The position numbers were made by a program, and so were the translations under genes. From Phenylobacterium sp. (GTDB taxonomy: Bacteria; Pseudomonadota; Alphaproteobacteria; Caulobacterales; Caulobacteraceae), in assembly GCF_013822795.1 (NCBI RefSeq), contig NZ_PNLB01000004.1, forward strand, positions 62,001-126,000: a DNA stretch of 64,000 nucleotides. The letters are read 5' to 3'. Below the pieces are notes generated by a model, which saw only the letters and a list, made by a program, of their open reading frames with translations, searched no databases and had not been told where the DNA came from. The stretch's first letter is position 1; every line of letters begins with the position of its first letter. Of the stretch, positions 1-9,029 are shown one piece after another.

Positions 1-138
1 TTCGGCGTCCTCGACTCCAACAAGGACGGCAAGATGACGCCGGCCGAATTCGAGGCCTCGGGCGTCCGCGCCTTCGCCGAGCAGGACGGCGATGGCGACG
101 GCGTGGTCACCGCGGCCGAGAAGAAGAAGGGCGACTAG
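1..138 (+). CDS. EF-hand domain protein, C-terminal fragment
   Basis: The window opens inside this reading frame, which runs 45 codons to a TAG stop. The visible part holds two EF-hand calcium-binding loops: one begins with the residues DSNKDGKMTPAEF and the second is DGDGDGVVTAAE, both with the Asp/Asn-x-Asp-Gly spacing and a closing Glu. The tail is basic (EKKKGD). Small exported EF-hand proteins of this kind are common in alphaproteobacteria and act as calcium-binding proteins of unknown partner. The start, any signal peptide and the total length are outside the window. It is convergent with the serine hydrolase that follows. Confidence 0.8.
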   Translation, partial: FGVLDSNKDGKMTPAEFEASGVRAFAEQDGDGDGVVTAAEKKKGD

Positions 139-193
139 GACCTGGCCGTCCTAGAAGCCCGCGGGCTGGGGCGGCGCGTACGGGCGCGCCGCC

Positions 194-1333
194 TCAGCCC
201 AATGCCTCCCACATCGCCATGGCCAGGCTGAAGGCGCGCATGTCGCCGGTCGTGGTGCCGGCCATCTTGTTCATGGCGTAGGCGAAGGTGGTGCGCGCAT
301 CCATGTCGATGATCACCAGCGAGCCGCCGTAGCCGCCCCAGTAGATGGTGTTGGGGTTGGGCAGCGGCATCGCTCCGCCGGCCAGGCCAAAGCCCATGCC
401 GAAGCGCGCGGGGATGCCGAGGATCAGGTCCTGCCCCTCGATCTGCAGCTCCAGGGCCTTGCGGCAGCCCGCCTCCGACAGGATCCGCTTGCCCTTGGCG
501 ACGCCGCCGTTGGCGAGAACCGACTGGACCTCGGCGACCGAGCGCGCGTTGCCGGTGCCGCCAGCGGCCGGAATCTCCGCGCCGCGCCAGGCGCGGGTGC
601 GGGTCTCCGACACCTCCAGCGGCGGGTTGTCCGACATGTTGGCCTGCAGCTCGCTCTGCGCCCCGGGGCCCAGGCCAGCTTCCGCCGGCGGCGGCGGGAT
701 CAGCTCGGCGACGCGGGCGTCCTCCGACGCAGGTAGGCCGATGTAGAAGTCAGCGTTCAGCGGCTGGGCGATCTCTTCGCGGAACACCGTGCCCAGGCTC
801 TTGCCGGTGATGCGGCGCACGACCTCGCCGACCAAATAGCCCTGGGTCAGGCCGTGGTAGCCCGGCGCCGTGCCCGGCTCCCAGAACGGCGCCTGGGCGG
901 CCAGCAGCGAGGTGGCCTTGTCCCAGTCGTAGAGGTCTTCCTTGACCATCGGCTCCTTCCAGCCCGAGAGGCCGGCGGAGTGGCTCATCAGGTGGCTGAC
1001 CTTGACCGCCTCCTTGCCGCCCGCGGCGAACTCGGGCCAGTAGCGGGCGACCGGAGCGTCGAAATCCAGCTCGCCGCGATCGGCGAGCAGCAAGGCGGTG
1101 AGCGCCGTCATCGTCTTGGTGGTCGAGTAGACGTTGACGATGGTGTCACGTTCCCAGGGGCGCGTGCGCGCCTCGTCGGCGAAACCGCCCCAGAGATCGA
1201 CCACGGTCTCGCCTTCGACCGTGGCGCAGAACGAGGCGCCGATGTCGGCGCCGCTGGCGAGATTGGCTTCGAACGCCGTGCGGGCGCCGGCGTACTTGTC
1301 GTGGTCGAGACCCTGAACTGCACCGTCGGCCAT
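194..1333 (-). CDS. Serine hydrolase of the beta-lactamase/EstB family
   Basis: A 379-residue protein of the class C beta-lactamase-like fold (Pfam Beta-lactamase; esterase EstB and penicillin-binding-protein-like group). The catalytic S-x-x-K motif is seen as STTK in NVYSTTKTMTAL near residue 70, and a Y-x-x motif in GYHGLTQGYL near residue 160 supplies the general base. No signal peptide is obvious, so a cytoplasmic esterase or lipase-like role is more likely than true beta-lactamase activity. The ATG is preceded by a strong GGGAGGAG ribosome binding site. It lies 17 nt downstream of a methyltransferase gene, which itself follows secA closely, so all three may be co-transcribed. The natural substrate cannot be told from sequence. 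Confidence 0.85.
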   Translation of the reverse strand: MADGAVQGLDHDKYAGARTAFEANLASGADIGASFCATVEGETVVDLWGGFADEARTRPWERDTIVNVYSTTKTMTALTALLLADRGELDFDAPVARYWPEFAAGGKEAVKVSHLMSHSAGLSGWKEPMVKEDLYDWDKATSLLAAQAPFWEPGTAPGYHGLTQGYLVGEVVRRITGKSLGTVFREEIAQPLNADFYIGLPASEDARVAELIPPPPAEAGLGPGAQSELQANMSDNPPLEVSETRTRAWRGAEIPAAGGTGNARSVAEVQSVLANGGVAKGKRILSEAGCRKALELQIEGQDLILGIPARFGMGFGLAGGAMPLPNPNTIYWGGYGGSLVIIDMDARTTFAYAMNKMAGTTTGDMRAFSLAMAMWEALG

Positions 1334-1350
1334 GAGCTGGCTCCTCCCTA

Positions 1351-2166
1351 TTATGTAGCGAGCCTATCAGCCGTGGGCCGTCCGCCGAAGAGTTTGCCAA
1401 GCAGGCCCTTGCGCGGCGGGGGGGCGTCGCCGGAGAGGTCGGGCAGGGCGGCTTTGCGCGAGACCAGCACCTCGATGTACTCGGCCTGGATGCCGCGGCC
1501 GAGGTCCTCGATGGTCCAGATGGTGGTGGTCAGGCCGCTGACCGAGTCCCAGTAGGCGGCGATGTCGTAGCCCCAGTCGATGGTGACCAGCGAGCCGTTC
1601 GGGTCCATCGGGTTGCCGTGATAGACCGGCTCCAGCAGGTGGTCGACGCCGCCGTTGGCGCGGCGTGCCGCGCGACGCACCGAAGGCTTTTCCTTGTTCA
1701 CGATCGGCACGGTGCAGACGTGCAATCCGCCCGGCTTCAGGGTGCGGGCGATCTCCCGCAGGGCCAGGTCCGGGGCGAAGACGTGCTCCATGACGTCCTG
1801 GGTGACGACGAGATCGAAACTGGCGTCGCCGAAGGTCTGGCGCTCGAGGTCCTCGGATCGCCAGCCGCCGGCCGGGTGGGTGGAGCCCCACGGGATCGAG
1901 GGATCGTACTGGCTGGCCCGATAGCCGGGCGCCTGCTCGGCCAGGCGCCGGCTGGCGGCGGTGCCGGGCGAGCTCTCGTGGATGGTCAGTTCGCGCCAGT
2001 TTGGGCGCAGCTGCGTGAGCACCGCAAACAACGCCCGTTCGCGCGGCTGGGCGTTGCAGGTCTGGCAGAGGAAGTGGTCCCGCAGCCAGGGATCCCTGGC
2101 CGCGAAGGTGGCGGGTAGTTCGCAGACTGGGCAGAAGCCGTCGACCTGGAAGAGGAAGTCGGCCAT
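1351..2166 (-). CDS. Class I SAM-dependent methyltransferase with N-terminal zinc ribbon
   Basis: A 271-residue protein. The N-terminus has two cysteine pairs, CPVC near residue 15 and CQTC near residue 36, typical of a small zinc ribbon that precedes a methyltransferase domain. The central part carries a class I fold signature: DLVVTQDVMEHVFAP (motif with acidic residue and HV) followed by LREIARTLKPGGLHVCTVP. This places it in the Methyltransf_11 group. It starts 13 nt after the secA stop, so it probably shares the secA transcript. The methyl acceptor is unknown; related zinc-ribbon methyltransferases are often found in polysaccharide or small-molecule pathways, but there is no such context here. 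Confidence 0.8.
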   Translation of the reverse strand: MADFLFQVDGFCPVCELPATFAARDPWLRDHFLCQTCNAQPRERALFAVLTQLRPNWRELTIHESSPGTAASRRLAEQAPGYRASQYDPSIPWGSTHPAGGWRSEDLERQTFGDASFDLVVTQDVMEHVFAPDLALREIARTLKPGGLHVCTVPIVNKEKPSVRRAARRANGGVDHLLEPVYHGNPMDPNGSLVTIDWGYDIAAYWDSVSGLTTTIWTIEDLGRGIQAEYIEVLVSRKAALPDLSGDAPPPRKGLLGKLFGGRPTADRLAT

Positions 2167-2179
2167 CTGCGAGGGTCCC

Positions 2180-4942
2180 CTAGATCAGCGCACCATGACA
2201 GTGCTTGAACTTCTTACCCGAGCCGCAGGGGCACACCTGGTTGCGTCCAGTGTTCTCCCAGCCGTCGGGCAGGGCCGTGATCGGCAGCGCCTGGCGCTGT
2301 TCGGCCGAGAGGCCGTCAGGCAGGGCGCCCATCTGGGCCACGTTCTCGCCAGTGAGCGGGTCCATATGGACTTCTGTCAAGCCGGACAGCGGGGCGATGG
2401 GCTCGGGCTCGGCGAACTGGAACTCGACGGTCATCAGCCAACGGGTGACGTTCTGGCGCAGATCGACCAGCAGCTTCTCAAACAGCGAGAAGGCCTCGGT
2501 CTTGTACTCGTTCAGCGGATCGCGCTGGCCGTAGCCGCGCAGACCGATGACGTTGCGCAGGTGGTCGAGGTGCATCAGGTGCTCGCGCCACTGCAGATCG
2601 ATCATCTGCAGCAGGAAGCTCTTTTCCAGATTGCGCATCTGGTCGGGGCTGATCGCCGCCTCGCGCTCGACGGCGCGGGCGTCGGCGGCCTGCTGGATGC
2701 GCTCACGGATCTCTTCGTTGGCGATGCCCTCCTCGGCCGCCCAGGCGGCGAGCGGGAGGTCGAGGCCGAGCAGTTCCTGGACGCGTTCGGTCAGGCCGAC
2801 GATGTCCCACTGCTCGGCGTAGGCCTTGGGCGGCAGGTGGCGTTCGACCAGGTCCTCGACGGTGTCCTGACGCATCTCGGTGATGATTTCCGAGAGGTCC
2901 GCGGCGGTCATGAACTCGGCGCGCTGTTCGAACACGGCCTTGCGCTGGTCGTTCACGACGTCGTCGTATTTGAGCAGGTTCTTGCGGATCTCGTAGTTGC
3001 GCTGCTCGACGCGCTTCTGGGCCTTCTCGATGGCGGCGTTCAGCCACTTGTGGGTGATCGCCTCGCCTTCCTGAACGCCGAAGGTGCGCATGATCGCATC
3101 CAGGCGCTCGCCGGCGAAGATGCGCAGCAGGTCGTCCTCGCAGGACAGGAAGAACTTGGAGTGGCCGGGGTCGCCCTGACGGCCGGTCCGGCCGCGCAAC
3201 TGGTTGTCGATCCGGCGGCTTTCGTGGCGCTCGGTGCCGAGCACGTAGAGACCGCCGGCGGCCAGCGCCTGTTCCTTCAGCGCCTTGGTGTCGGCCTCAA
3301 TGCGCGAACGCTCCTCGGCGGCGGCCTCGGGGGTGGGTTCGATGCCCAGACCCTTCTGCTCGTCGCGCCACTTGAGCACGCGAATGTCGATGTTGCCGCC
3401 CAGCTGGATGTCGGTGCCGCGGCCGGCCATGTTGGTCGCGATGGTCACCGCGCCGGGGATGCCGGCGTCGGCCACGATCATGGCTTCCTGCTCGTGGTAG
3501 CGGGCGTTGAGGACGTTGTGCGGGACGCCGTTCTGGGTCTTGCCGTTGTGCTCGAACTTGTGGGCCTTCAGCAGCTCGGACAGCTGCTCGGACTTCTCGA
3601 TCGAGACCGTGCCGACCAGGATCGGTTGGCCGCGGACGTAGCAAGCCTCGATCTGCTTGATGATCGAGTCGTTCTTCTCGCGCTCGGTGCGATAGACCTC
3701 GTCGTCGTCGTCGATCCGCGCGACCGGACGGTTGGTCGGGATCTCCGAGACGTCCATCTTGTAGATGTCGCCGAATTCCTGGGCCTCGGTCGCGGCGGTG
3801 CCGGTCATGCCCGAGAGCTTGGCGTAGAGGCGGAAGTAGTTCTGGATGGTGACCGAGGCCAGGGTCTGGTTCTCGGGTTGGATGTTGGCGCCTTCCTTGG
3901 CCTCGATGGCCTGGTGCAGGCCTTCGGACAGGCGGCGGCCCTGCATCATGCGGCCGGTGAACTCGTCGATCAGGATCACCTCGCCGGCGCGGACGATGTA
4001 GTCCTTCTCGCGGGTGTAGAGGACGTTGGCGCGCAGCGCCTGGTTCACGTGGTGGACGATCGAGACGTTGGCCGCGTCGTAGAGGCCAGCCGAGTCGGGG
4101 TCGAGGTGACCGCCGACGGTCAGCATCTCTTCGACCTTCTCGGAGCCTTCCTCGGTGAGGATGACCTGCCGCTGCTTTTCGTCGTGATCGAAGGTGGTCG
4201 GATCCTTGATCAGCTCCTTCATGACCAGGTCGATGGTCTTGTAGAGCTCGCTGCGGTCCTCGGTCGGGCCGGAGATGATCAGCGGGGTGCGGGCTTCGTC
4301 GATCAGGATGGAGTCGACCTCGTCGACGATCACGAAGTTATGGCCGCGCTGGACCATCTCGGTCGGGTCATAGACCAGGTTGTCGCGCAGGTAATCGAAG
4401 CCGAACTCGTTGTTCGTGCCGTAGGTGATGTCGGCCTGATAGGCGGCCTGGCGCTGGCCCTGCGAAAGGCCGTGGACGATGACGCCGGTCGAGAGGCCGA
4501 GGAAGGCGTAGACCTGGGCCATCCAGTCGCCGTGCAACTGGGCCAGGTAGTCGTTGACGGTGATGACGTGCACGCCCTTGCCGGCGAGCGCGTTCAGATA
4601 GGTCGGCGAGGTGGCGACGAGGGTCTTGCCTTCGCCGGTCCGCATCTCGGCGATGCCGCCGTTGTGCAGCACGATGCCGCCGACCAGCTGGACGTCGAAG
4701 TGGCGCTGGCCCAGCACCCGGCGCGAGGCTTCGCGCACGACGGCGAAGGCTTCTTCGAGGATCTGGTCGAGGGTCTCGCCCTTGGCCAGACGATCCTTGA
4801 ATTCCTGGGTCTTGCCGCGAAGTTCGGCGTCGGAGAGCGCCTGCATCTTCGGCTCAAGCGCGTTGATCTTGGCGATCCGCGAGTTGAGGCCTTTGACCTT
4901 GCGGTCGTTCGAGGAGCCGAAGAAGCGTTGGAAGATGCTCAA
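2180..4942 (-). CDS. secA: Preprotein translocase ATPase SecA
   Basis: SecA is the ATP-driven motor that pushes unfolded preproteins through SecYEG at the inner membrane. The 920-residue length fits the family. Visible landmarks are the Walker A region [12 protein letters not shown], the DEAD-like Walker [18 protein letters not shown], the helicase motif [16 protein letters not shown], the [13 protein letters not shown] motif, and a C-terminal SEC-C zinc motif [13 protein letters not shown] that binds SecB and lipids. The reading starts at a TTG codon ([16 protein letters not shown]), matching the N-terminus of other alphaproteobacterial SecA proteins; no in-frame ATG fits better and the upstream Shine-Dalgarno is weak. 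About 160 nt of leader separates it from the thiolase terminator. Confidence 0.98.
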   Translation of the reverse strand: MSIFQRFFGSSNDRKVKGLNSRIAKINALEPKMQALSDAELRGKTQEFKDRLAKGETLDQILEEAFAVVREASRRVLGQRHFDVQLVGGIVLHNGGIAEMRTGEGKTLVATSPTYLNALAGKGVHVITVNDYLAQLHGDWMAQVYAFLGLSTGVIVHGLSQGQRQAAYQADITYGTNNEFGFDYLRDNLVYDPTEMVQRGHNFVIVDEVDSILIDEARTPLIISGPTEDRSELYKTIDLVMKELIKDPTTFDHDEKQRQVILTEEGSEKVEEMLTVGGHLDPDSAGLYDAANVSIVHHVNQALRANVLYTREKDYIVRAGEVILIDEFTGRMMQGRRLSEGLHQAIEAKEGANIQPENQTLASVTIQNYFRLYAKLSGMTGTAATEAQEFGDIYKMDVSEIPTNRPVARIDDDDEVYRTEREKNDSIIKQIEACYVRGQPILVGTVSIEKSEQLSELLKAHKFEHNGKTQNGVPHNVLNARYHEQEAMIVADAGIPGAVTIATNMAGRGTDIQLGGNIDIRVLKWRDEQKGLGIEPTPEAAAEERSRIEADTKALKEQALAAGGLYVLGTERHESRRIDNQLRGRTGRQGDPGHSKFFLSCEDDLLRIFAGERLDAIMRTFGVQEGEAITHKWLNAAIEKAQKRVEQRNYEIRKNLLKYDDVVNDQRKAVFEQRAEFMTAADLSEIITEMRQDTVEDLVERHLPPKAYAEQWDIVGLTERVQELLGLDLPLAAWAAEEGIANEEIRERIQQAADARAVEREAAISPDQMRNLEKSFLLQMIDLQWREHLMHLDHLRNVIGLRGYGQRDPLNEYKTEAFSLFEKLLVDLRQNVTRWLMTVEFQFAEPEPIAPLSGLTEVHMDPLTGENVAQMGALPDGLSAEQRQALPITALPDGWENTGRNQVCPCGSGKKFKHCHGALI

Positions 4943-5104
4943 GGGAAATCGTTCCGGATTTGCGGGAGGGCCCGGCGGCGGCGCCTCTAAGCCTGCTCGC
5001 CTGCCCGGAAATTCCGCTCTTTTCAGGGCGCGCGAGACTTAAGCAGCGCCCATGCCAGTGTCAACGCGGCGCGCGGGCCAGAGCGCTAACGACTGCGTGC
5101 GCCA

Positions 5105-5136
5105 AAAGAAAAGGCCCTCCCGCGAGGGGAGGGCCT
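5105..5136 (-). terminator. Intrinsic terminator after thiolase gene
   Basis: A perfect 10-bp stem (AGGCCCTCCC paired with GGGAGGGCCT, loop of 5) sits 24 nt beyond the thiolase stop. Read on the minus strand it is followed by a T-rich run (TTTTCTTTT), the normal layout of a Rho-independent terminator. Confidence 0.9.
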
Positions 5137-5159
5137 GATCATTTGGCGTGTGGCCGATC

Positions 5160-6335
5160 TTAGTAGATTTCGATCAGGCCGGCCGCGCCCATGCCGCCGC
5201 CGATGCACATGGTGACGACGCCCCACTTGGCGCCGCGGCGCTTGCCTTCCTGCAGGATGTGGCCGGTCAGGCGGGCGCCGGTCATGCCGTAGGGGTGGCC
5301 GATGGCGATCGAGCCGCCGTTCACGTTGTACTTTTCCGGGTCGATGCCGAGCTTGTCGCGCGAATAGACGCACTGCGAAGCGAAGGCTTCGTTCAGTTCC
5401 CAGATGTCGATGTCGTCGATCTTCAGGCCATGACGCTCCAGCAGGCGCGGAACGGCGAAGACCGGGCCGATGCCCATTTCGTCAGGCGCGCAGCCGGCGA
5501 CGGCCCAGCCGCGGAAGGCGCCGAGCGGCTCAAGACCGGCCTTGGAGGCGGCCTTGGCTTCCATCAGCACCACGGCGGCGGCGCCGTCCGACAGCTGCGA
5601 AGCGTTGCCGGCGGTGATGAACTTGCCTTCGCCGCGGACCGGCTGGAGCTTGCGCAGACCTTCGATGGTGGTGTCCGGACGGTTGCACTCGTCACGATCG
5701 ACCAGATAGTCGACGATGCTCTCTTCCTTGGTTTCCTTGTTCACGACCTTCATCTTGGTCGCGAGCGGGACGATCTCGTCCTTGAACTTGCCGGCTTGCT
5801 GAGCGGCGGCCATGCGGCGCTGGGATTCCAGGCTGTATTCGTCCTGGACTTCGCGGCTGACCTTGTAGCGCTCGGCCACGATGTCGGCGGTGTCGATCAT
5901 CGGCATGAAGATCGCCGGGTACTGGGCGACCAGGTTCTTGTCGAAGTTGTCGCTGCCGCCGCCGCCGCCGCCCGGGAAGGACAGCGACTCGACGCCGGCG
6001 CCGATGGCGACTTCAGCGCCGTCGTTGCGGATGTAGTTGGCCGCGGTGGCGATGGTTTGCAGGCCCGACGAGCAGAAGCGGTTGACGGTCACGCCCGAAG
6101 TGGTGATCGGCAGGCCGGCCAGCAGGGCGGCCTGACGGCCCAGGTTGCCCGCGCCGTGCGCCACGTTGCCGAGGATCACGTCTTCGACGGCGGCCTTGTC
6201 GACGCCCGAGCGCTCAACTGCGTGCTTGATCGCATGGGCGGCCATGGTCACGGTCGGGGTCATGTTGAACCCGCCGCGCTGGGACTTGGCCATCCCGGTC
6301 CGAGCGTAGGAGACGATTACGGCTTCACGCGTCAT
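5160..6335 (-). CDS. Acetyl-CoA C-acyltransferase (thiolase)
   Basis: A 391-residue thiolase, the usual length. It catalyses the reversible Claisen condensation or thiolytic cleavage of 3-ketoacyl-CoA. The nucleophilic cysteine is in [10 protein letters not shown] (Cys about 88), the second catalytic set is [10 protein letters not shown] (His about 347) and [11 protein letters not shown] (Cys about 377). Sequence style is closest to degradative or acetyl-CoA acetyltransferases; degradative FadA-like use is plausible because no biosynthetic neighbours are present. It is monocistronic: a terminator follows and the parvulin-argJ pair diverges from its 5 prime end. A poly-Gly insert (GGGGGG about residues 113-118) is a mild oddity. 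Confidence 0.93.
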   Translation of the reverse strand: MTREAVIVSYARTGMAKSQRGGFNMTPTVTMAAHAIKHAVERSGVDKAAVEDVILGNVAHGAGNLGRQAALLAGLPITTSGVTVNRFCSSGLQTIATAANYIRNDGAEVAIGAGVESLSFPGGGGGGSDNFDKNLVAQYPAIFMPMIDTADIVAERYKVSREVQDEYSLESQRRMAAAQQAGKFKDEIVPLATKMKVVNKETKEESIVDYLVDRDECNRPDTTIEGLRKLQPVRGEGKFITAGNASQLSDGAAAVVLMEAKAASKAGLEPLGAFRGWAVAGCAPDEMGIGPVFAVPRLLERHGLKIDDIDIWELNEAFASQCVYSRDKLGIDPEKYNVNGGSIAIGHPYGMTGARLTGHILQEGKRRGAKWGVVTMCIGGGMGAAGLIEIY

Positions 6336-6486
6336 GAAATGATTCCTCCGAAAAAAATGAGGCCGCGACGGCTGTTATCCGGTCCGGGCGGCTTTAGATC
6401 GGGCGCGACCTTTGCATCCCCGCGCCGAGTTGGCTAGGGACGGGCAAGCGCCTGCGGGCGGTTTTCGCACACGAGGTACGTCGCCA

Positions 6487-7473
6487 ATGACGAACACCGC
6501 CTTCCGTCGCGTCCCGAACGCGCTGGCGCTGGCCGCGGTCATGCTGGTCGCGGCGACGCTGCTCGTCGCCTGCGGCGATCGCGGCGGGACCGAGGGCGCG
6601 CCCGCGCCCGGCGACACCGCCGTGGCCAAGGTCGACGGCAAGACGGTGTGGGCCTCCGACGTCAAGCGCGAGGCGGTCGCCCAGGGCTTGATCGGCGAGG
6701 GCGAGCCGCTGGACGTTTCGTCGGATCTTTTCCGCCGGGTGCTGGACGAGGTGGTCGACCAGAAGCTGCTGGCCGCCGAGGCGCTGAAGCGCAAGCTGGA
6801 CAAGGATCCGGTGGCGCAGAAGCGGCTGGCCGCAGCGCGCGAGCGCATCCTTGGCGACATGTTGGTGGAAAGCGTGGTCAGCGACGCGGTCAACGACATC
6901 GCCATTCGCGGCCTCTACCAGGAGCAACTGAAGCTGGCCAAGCAGTCGGAGGAGATCCGCGCCCGCCAGATCGTCGTCGCCAGCGAGGCTGAGGCCGAGG
7001 CGGTGCGCAAGCTGCTGGCGACCGGGGCTTCATTCGACGCCCTGGCGATGGAGCGCTCCACCGACGCGGCGACCCGATTCAACGGCGGCGACCTCGGCTA
7101 CTTTACGGTCGACGTCATGCCGGAGACCTATGCCGCGAACCTGAAGACCGGAAAGGTCGGCGATATCGTCGGCCCGTTCGGGATCGAGGGCGGCTGGGCG
7201 ATTCTGAAAATCGAGGACCGGCGGCTGGAGCAGCCGATCACCTTCGATGCGGCGCGGCCGCAGATCGTGCGCTTTCTGACCTACGACCAGGTCCGAGACC
7301 TGCTGGAGAAGCTCCGAAGCCGGGCGAAGGTCCAGACGCTGATCGGCGCGCCGCAAGACGTGCCGGGTCAGCCGAAGGAACCCGCCGACGCCCCCAAGAC
7401 CGCTCCGCAAACTCCCGCGACGAAGGCCGCCCCGGCCGCGTCCGCCGCCCCAGCCAAGGCCGCCCAGCCATGA
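6487..7473 (+). CDS. PpiC-type peptidyl-prolyl isomerase lipoprotein (parvulin)
   Basis: A 328-residue exported protein. The N-terminus is a lipoprotein signal with the lipobox LLVAC, so it is probably anchored in the envelope. The middle is a SurA/PpiD-like chaperone helical segment and residues about 155-250 are a PpiC rotamase domain (EIRARQIVV through GGDLGYF and VGPFGIEGGWAILKIEDRR). The last 30 residues are Ala/Pro/Lys rich. The start was set at the ATG at 6487 because the lipobox lies at the right distance; an upstream TTG would add an implausible leader. The stop overlaps the argJ start (ATGA), so the two genes are translationally coupled. The role is likely folding of secreted or outer-membrane proteins, which suits its place next to secA. 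Confidence 0.9.
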   Translation: MTNTAFRRVPNALALAAVMLVAATLLVACGDRGGTEGAPAPGDTAVAKVDGKTVWASDVKREAVAQGLIGEGEPLDVSSDLFRRVLDEVVDQKLLAAEALKRKLDKDPVAQKRLAAARERILGDMLVESVVSDAVNDIAIRGLYQEQLKLAKQSEEIRARQIVVASEAEAEAVRKLLATGASFDALAMERSTDAATRFNGGDLGYFTVDVMPETYAANLKTGKVGDIVGPFGIEGGWAILKIEDRRLEQPITFDAARPQIVRFLTYDQVRDLLEKLRSRAKVQTLIGAPQDVPGQPKEPADAPKTAPQTPATKAAPAASAAPAKAAQP

Positions 7474-8891
7474 CCAAGACTCCCGACGCCCCGAAGAAGG
7501 TCGCCAAGTCCACCGCCGAAAAGGCCCTCGAAGCCGCCGCCAAGCCCGTCGAGGCGCTGGCCGGCGCGCTCGACCCGCTGACCACCGCCATCAAGCGCGC
7601 CACCAAGAAGACCGAACCGGCCGCCAAGGCGGAAGAACCCAAGCCCGCCAAGGGCGCGTTGCCGGTCTCGCCGTTGGCCGTGCCGTTCCCGCTGGTCCCG
7701 CCGATCGCCGGCGTGCAGTTGGCCACCGGTCGGGCCGGCTTCTACAAGCACGACCGCGAGGACCTGCTGGTCATGCGCTTCGCCAAAGGCACCGCCGGCG
7801 CAGGCGTCTTCACCCGCCACGGCATCGGCTCGGCGCCGGTCGACTGGTGCAAGAAGCACCTGGAAATGACCAAGGGCGCGGACGTGCGCGCCCTGGTGGT
7901 CAACGCCGGCTGCGCCAACTCCTTCACCGGCAAGCCCGGGGCGGACGCGGTGCGGCGGGTGGCCTCGGCCGTGGCCAAGCGCTTCGACTGCCGCCAGCGT
8001 GACGTGATGGTCGCCTCGACCGGGGTGATCGGGGTGCTGCTGGACGACACCAAGATCGCCCACCGGCTGCCGGACGTCGAAGCCAAGCTGACCGACGACG
8101 GCTGGGCCGGCGCGGCGCGGGCGATCATGACCACCGACACCTTCCCGAAGGGCGCCTACGCCGAGGCGATCATCGACGGTGAGAAGGTGCGCATCGCCGG
8201 CATCGCCAAGGGTTCGGGCATGATCGCGCCGGACATGGCGACCATGCTGGCCTTCGTGGCCACCGACGCGAAGATCTCGTCGGGCGCGCTGCAGACCCTG
8301 GCCAGCCTCTACACCCGCAACAGCTTCAACGCGGTGACGGTGGACGGCGATCGGTCGACCAACGACACCCTGCTGCTGTTCGCCACCGGCCAGTCGAGCG
8401 CGCCGAACATCACCCGCGCCGGCGACCGGCGGCTGGCCGACTTCCGCGAAAAGCTGGAGGCGGTGCTGATGGACCTGGCGCTGCAACTGGTCCGCGACGG
8501 CGAGGGCGCCAGCAAGTTCGTGAAGGTGACGGTGAGCGGGGCCGAAAGCTCGGCCAGCGCCCGCAAGATCGCCCGGACCATCTGCGAGAGCCCGCTGGTG
8601 AAAACCGCCTTCGCCGGCGAGGACGCCAACTGGGGCCGCATCGCCATGGCCATCGGCCGCGCCGACGAGCCCATCGACCGTGACCGCGTGAAGATTCAAT
8701 TCGGCTCGCTGGTCGCCGCGCAGGACGGTCTCATCTCGCCGACCTACGACGAGGCCAAGATGAGCGCCTACATGAAGAACCAGGAGCTGGAGGTGTCGGT
8801 TGATGTCGGCGTCGGCCGCGCCTCGGCGACCATGTGGACCTGCGACCTGACCAAGCAGTACGTCGCGATCAACGGCGACTATCGGTCGTAG
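7470..8891 (+). CDS. argJ: Bifunctional glutamate N-acetyltransferase/amino-acid acetyltransferase ArgJ
   Basis: ArgJ transfers acetyl groups from N-acetylornithine to glutamate in the cyclic arginine pathway, and some forms also use acetyl-CoA. The protein is made as a precursor that cuts itself before a Thr nucleophile; the site is visible as MIAPDMATMLAF with Thr258. Other family motifs are VNAGCANSFTG and NSFNAVTVDGDRSTNDT. At 473 residues it is about 65 longer than usual: the extra part is an N-terminal Lys/Ala/Pro-rich tract before the conserved ATGRAGFYK region. The start overlaps the parvulin stop by 4 nt and no other start near the conserved core has a better context. The substrate for the extra tract is unknown. 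Confidence 0.96.
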   Translation: MTKTPDAPKKVAKSTAEKALEAAAKPVEALAGALDPLTTAIKRATKKTEPAAKAEEPKPAKGALPVSPLAVPFPLVPPIAGVQLATGRAGFYKHDREDLLVMRFAKGTAGAGVFTRHGIGSAPVDWCKKHLEMTKGADVRALVVNAGCANSFTGKPGADAVRRVASAVAKRFDCRQRDVMVASTGVIGVLLDDTKIAHRLPDVEAKLTDDGWAGAARAIMTTDTFPKGAYAEAIIDGEKVRIAGIAKGSGMIAPDMATMLAFVATDAKISSGALQTLASLYTRNSFNAVTVDGDRSTNDTLLLFATGQSSAPNITRAGDRRLADFREKLEAVLMDLALQLVRDGEGASKFVKVTVSGAESSASARKIARTICESPLVKTAFAGEDANWGRIAMAIGRADEPIDRDRVKIQFGSLVAAQDGLISPTYDEAKMSAYMKNQELEVSVDVGVGRASATMWTCDLTKQYVAINGDYRS

Positions 8892-8906
8892 GATAGGCGC
8901 CCAATT

Positions 8907-9018
8907 GCTCCCCCCTGGGGGAGCTGTCCGCCGGATGGCGGACTGAGGGGGACTACGATCTTGGCCGCAGGCCCCCTCCGTCGCGCTTTGCGCGCCACCT
9001 CCCCCTGAGGGGGGAGGA
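8907..9018. repeat. Dispersed GC-rich intergenic repeat, copy 1
   Basis: Between argJ and the convergent helicase gene lies a composite repeat: a hairpin GCTCCCC..GGGGAGC (8907-8924), a second hairpin GTCCGCC-GGAT-GGCGGAC (8926-8943), a GAGGGGGAC block, a variable spacer, then CCCCCTCCGTC and a closing hairpin CACCTCCCCC..GGGGGGAGG. The same order of blocks occurs in inverted orientation at 21451-21578. It may also act as a bidirectional transcription terminator between the two convergent genes. Confidence 0.8.
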
Positions 9019-9029
9019 ATTAACGCCGC

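Noticed and set aside
170-193. GC-rich hairpin GGCGGCGCG..CGCGCCGCC as a terminator
   Set aside because: It has no T-run on either strand and abuts the hydrolase stop; it may simply be GC-rich sequence between convergent genes.
1961-4990. A 1009-codon open frame opposite secA
   Set aside because: It is an antisense shadow of secA; high GC content keeps stop codons rare. SecA motifs are all on the minus strand and the antisense product is compositionally biased.
7368-8699. A 443-codon frame opposite argJ
   Set aside because: Shadow of argJ; His/Gly/Arg/Asp-rich translation is typical of antisense reading at high GC.
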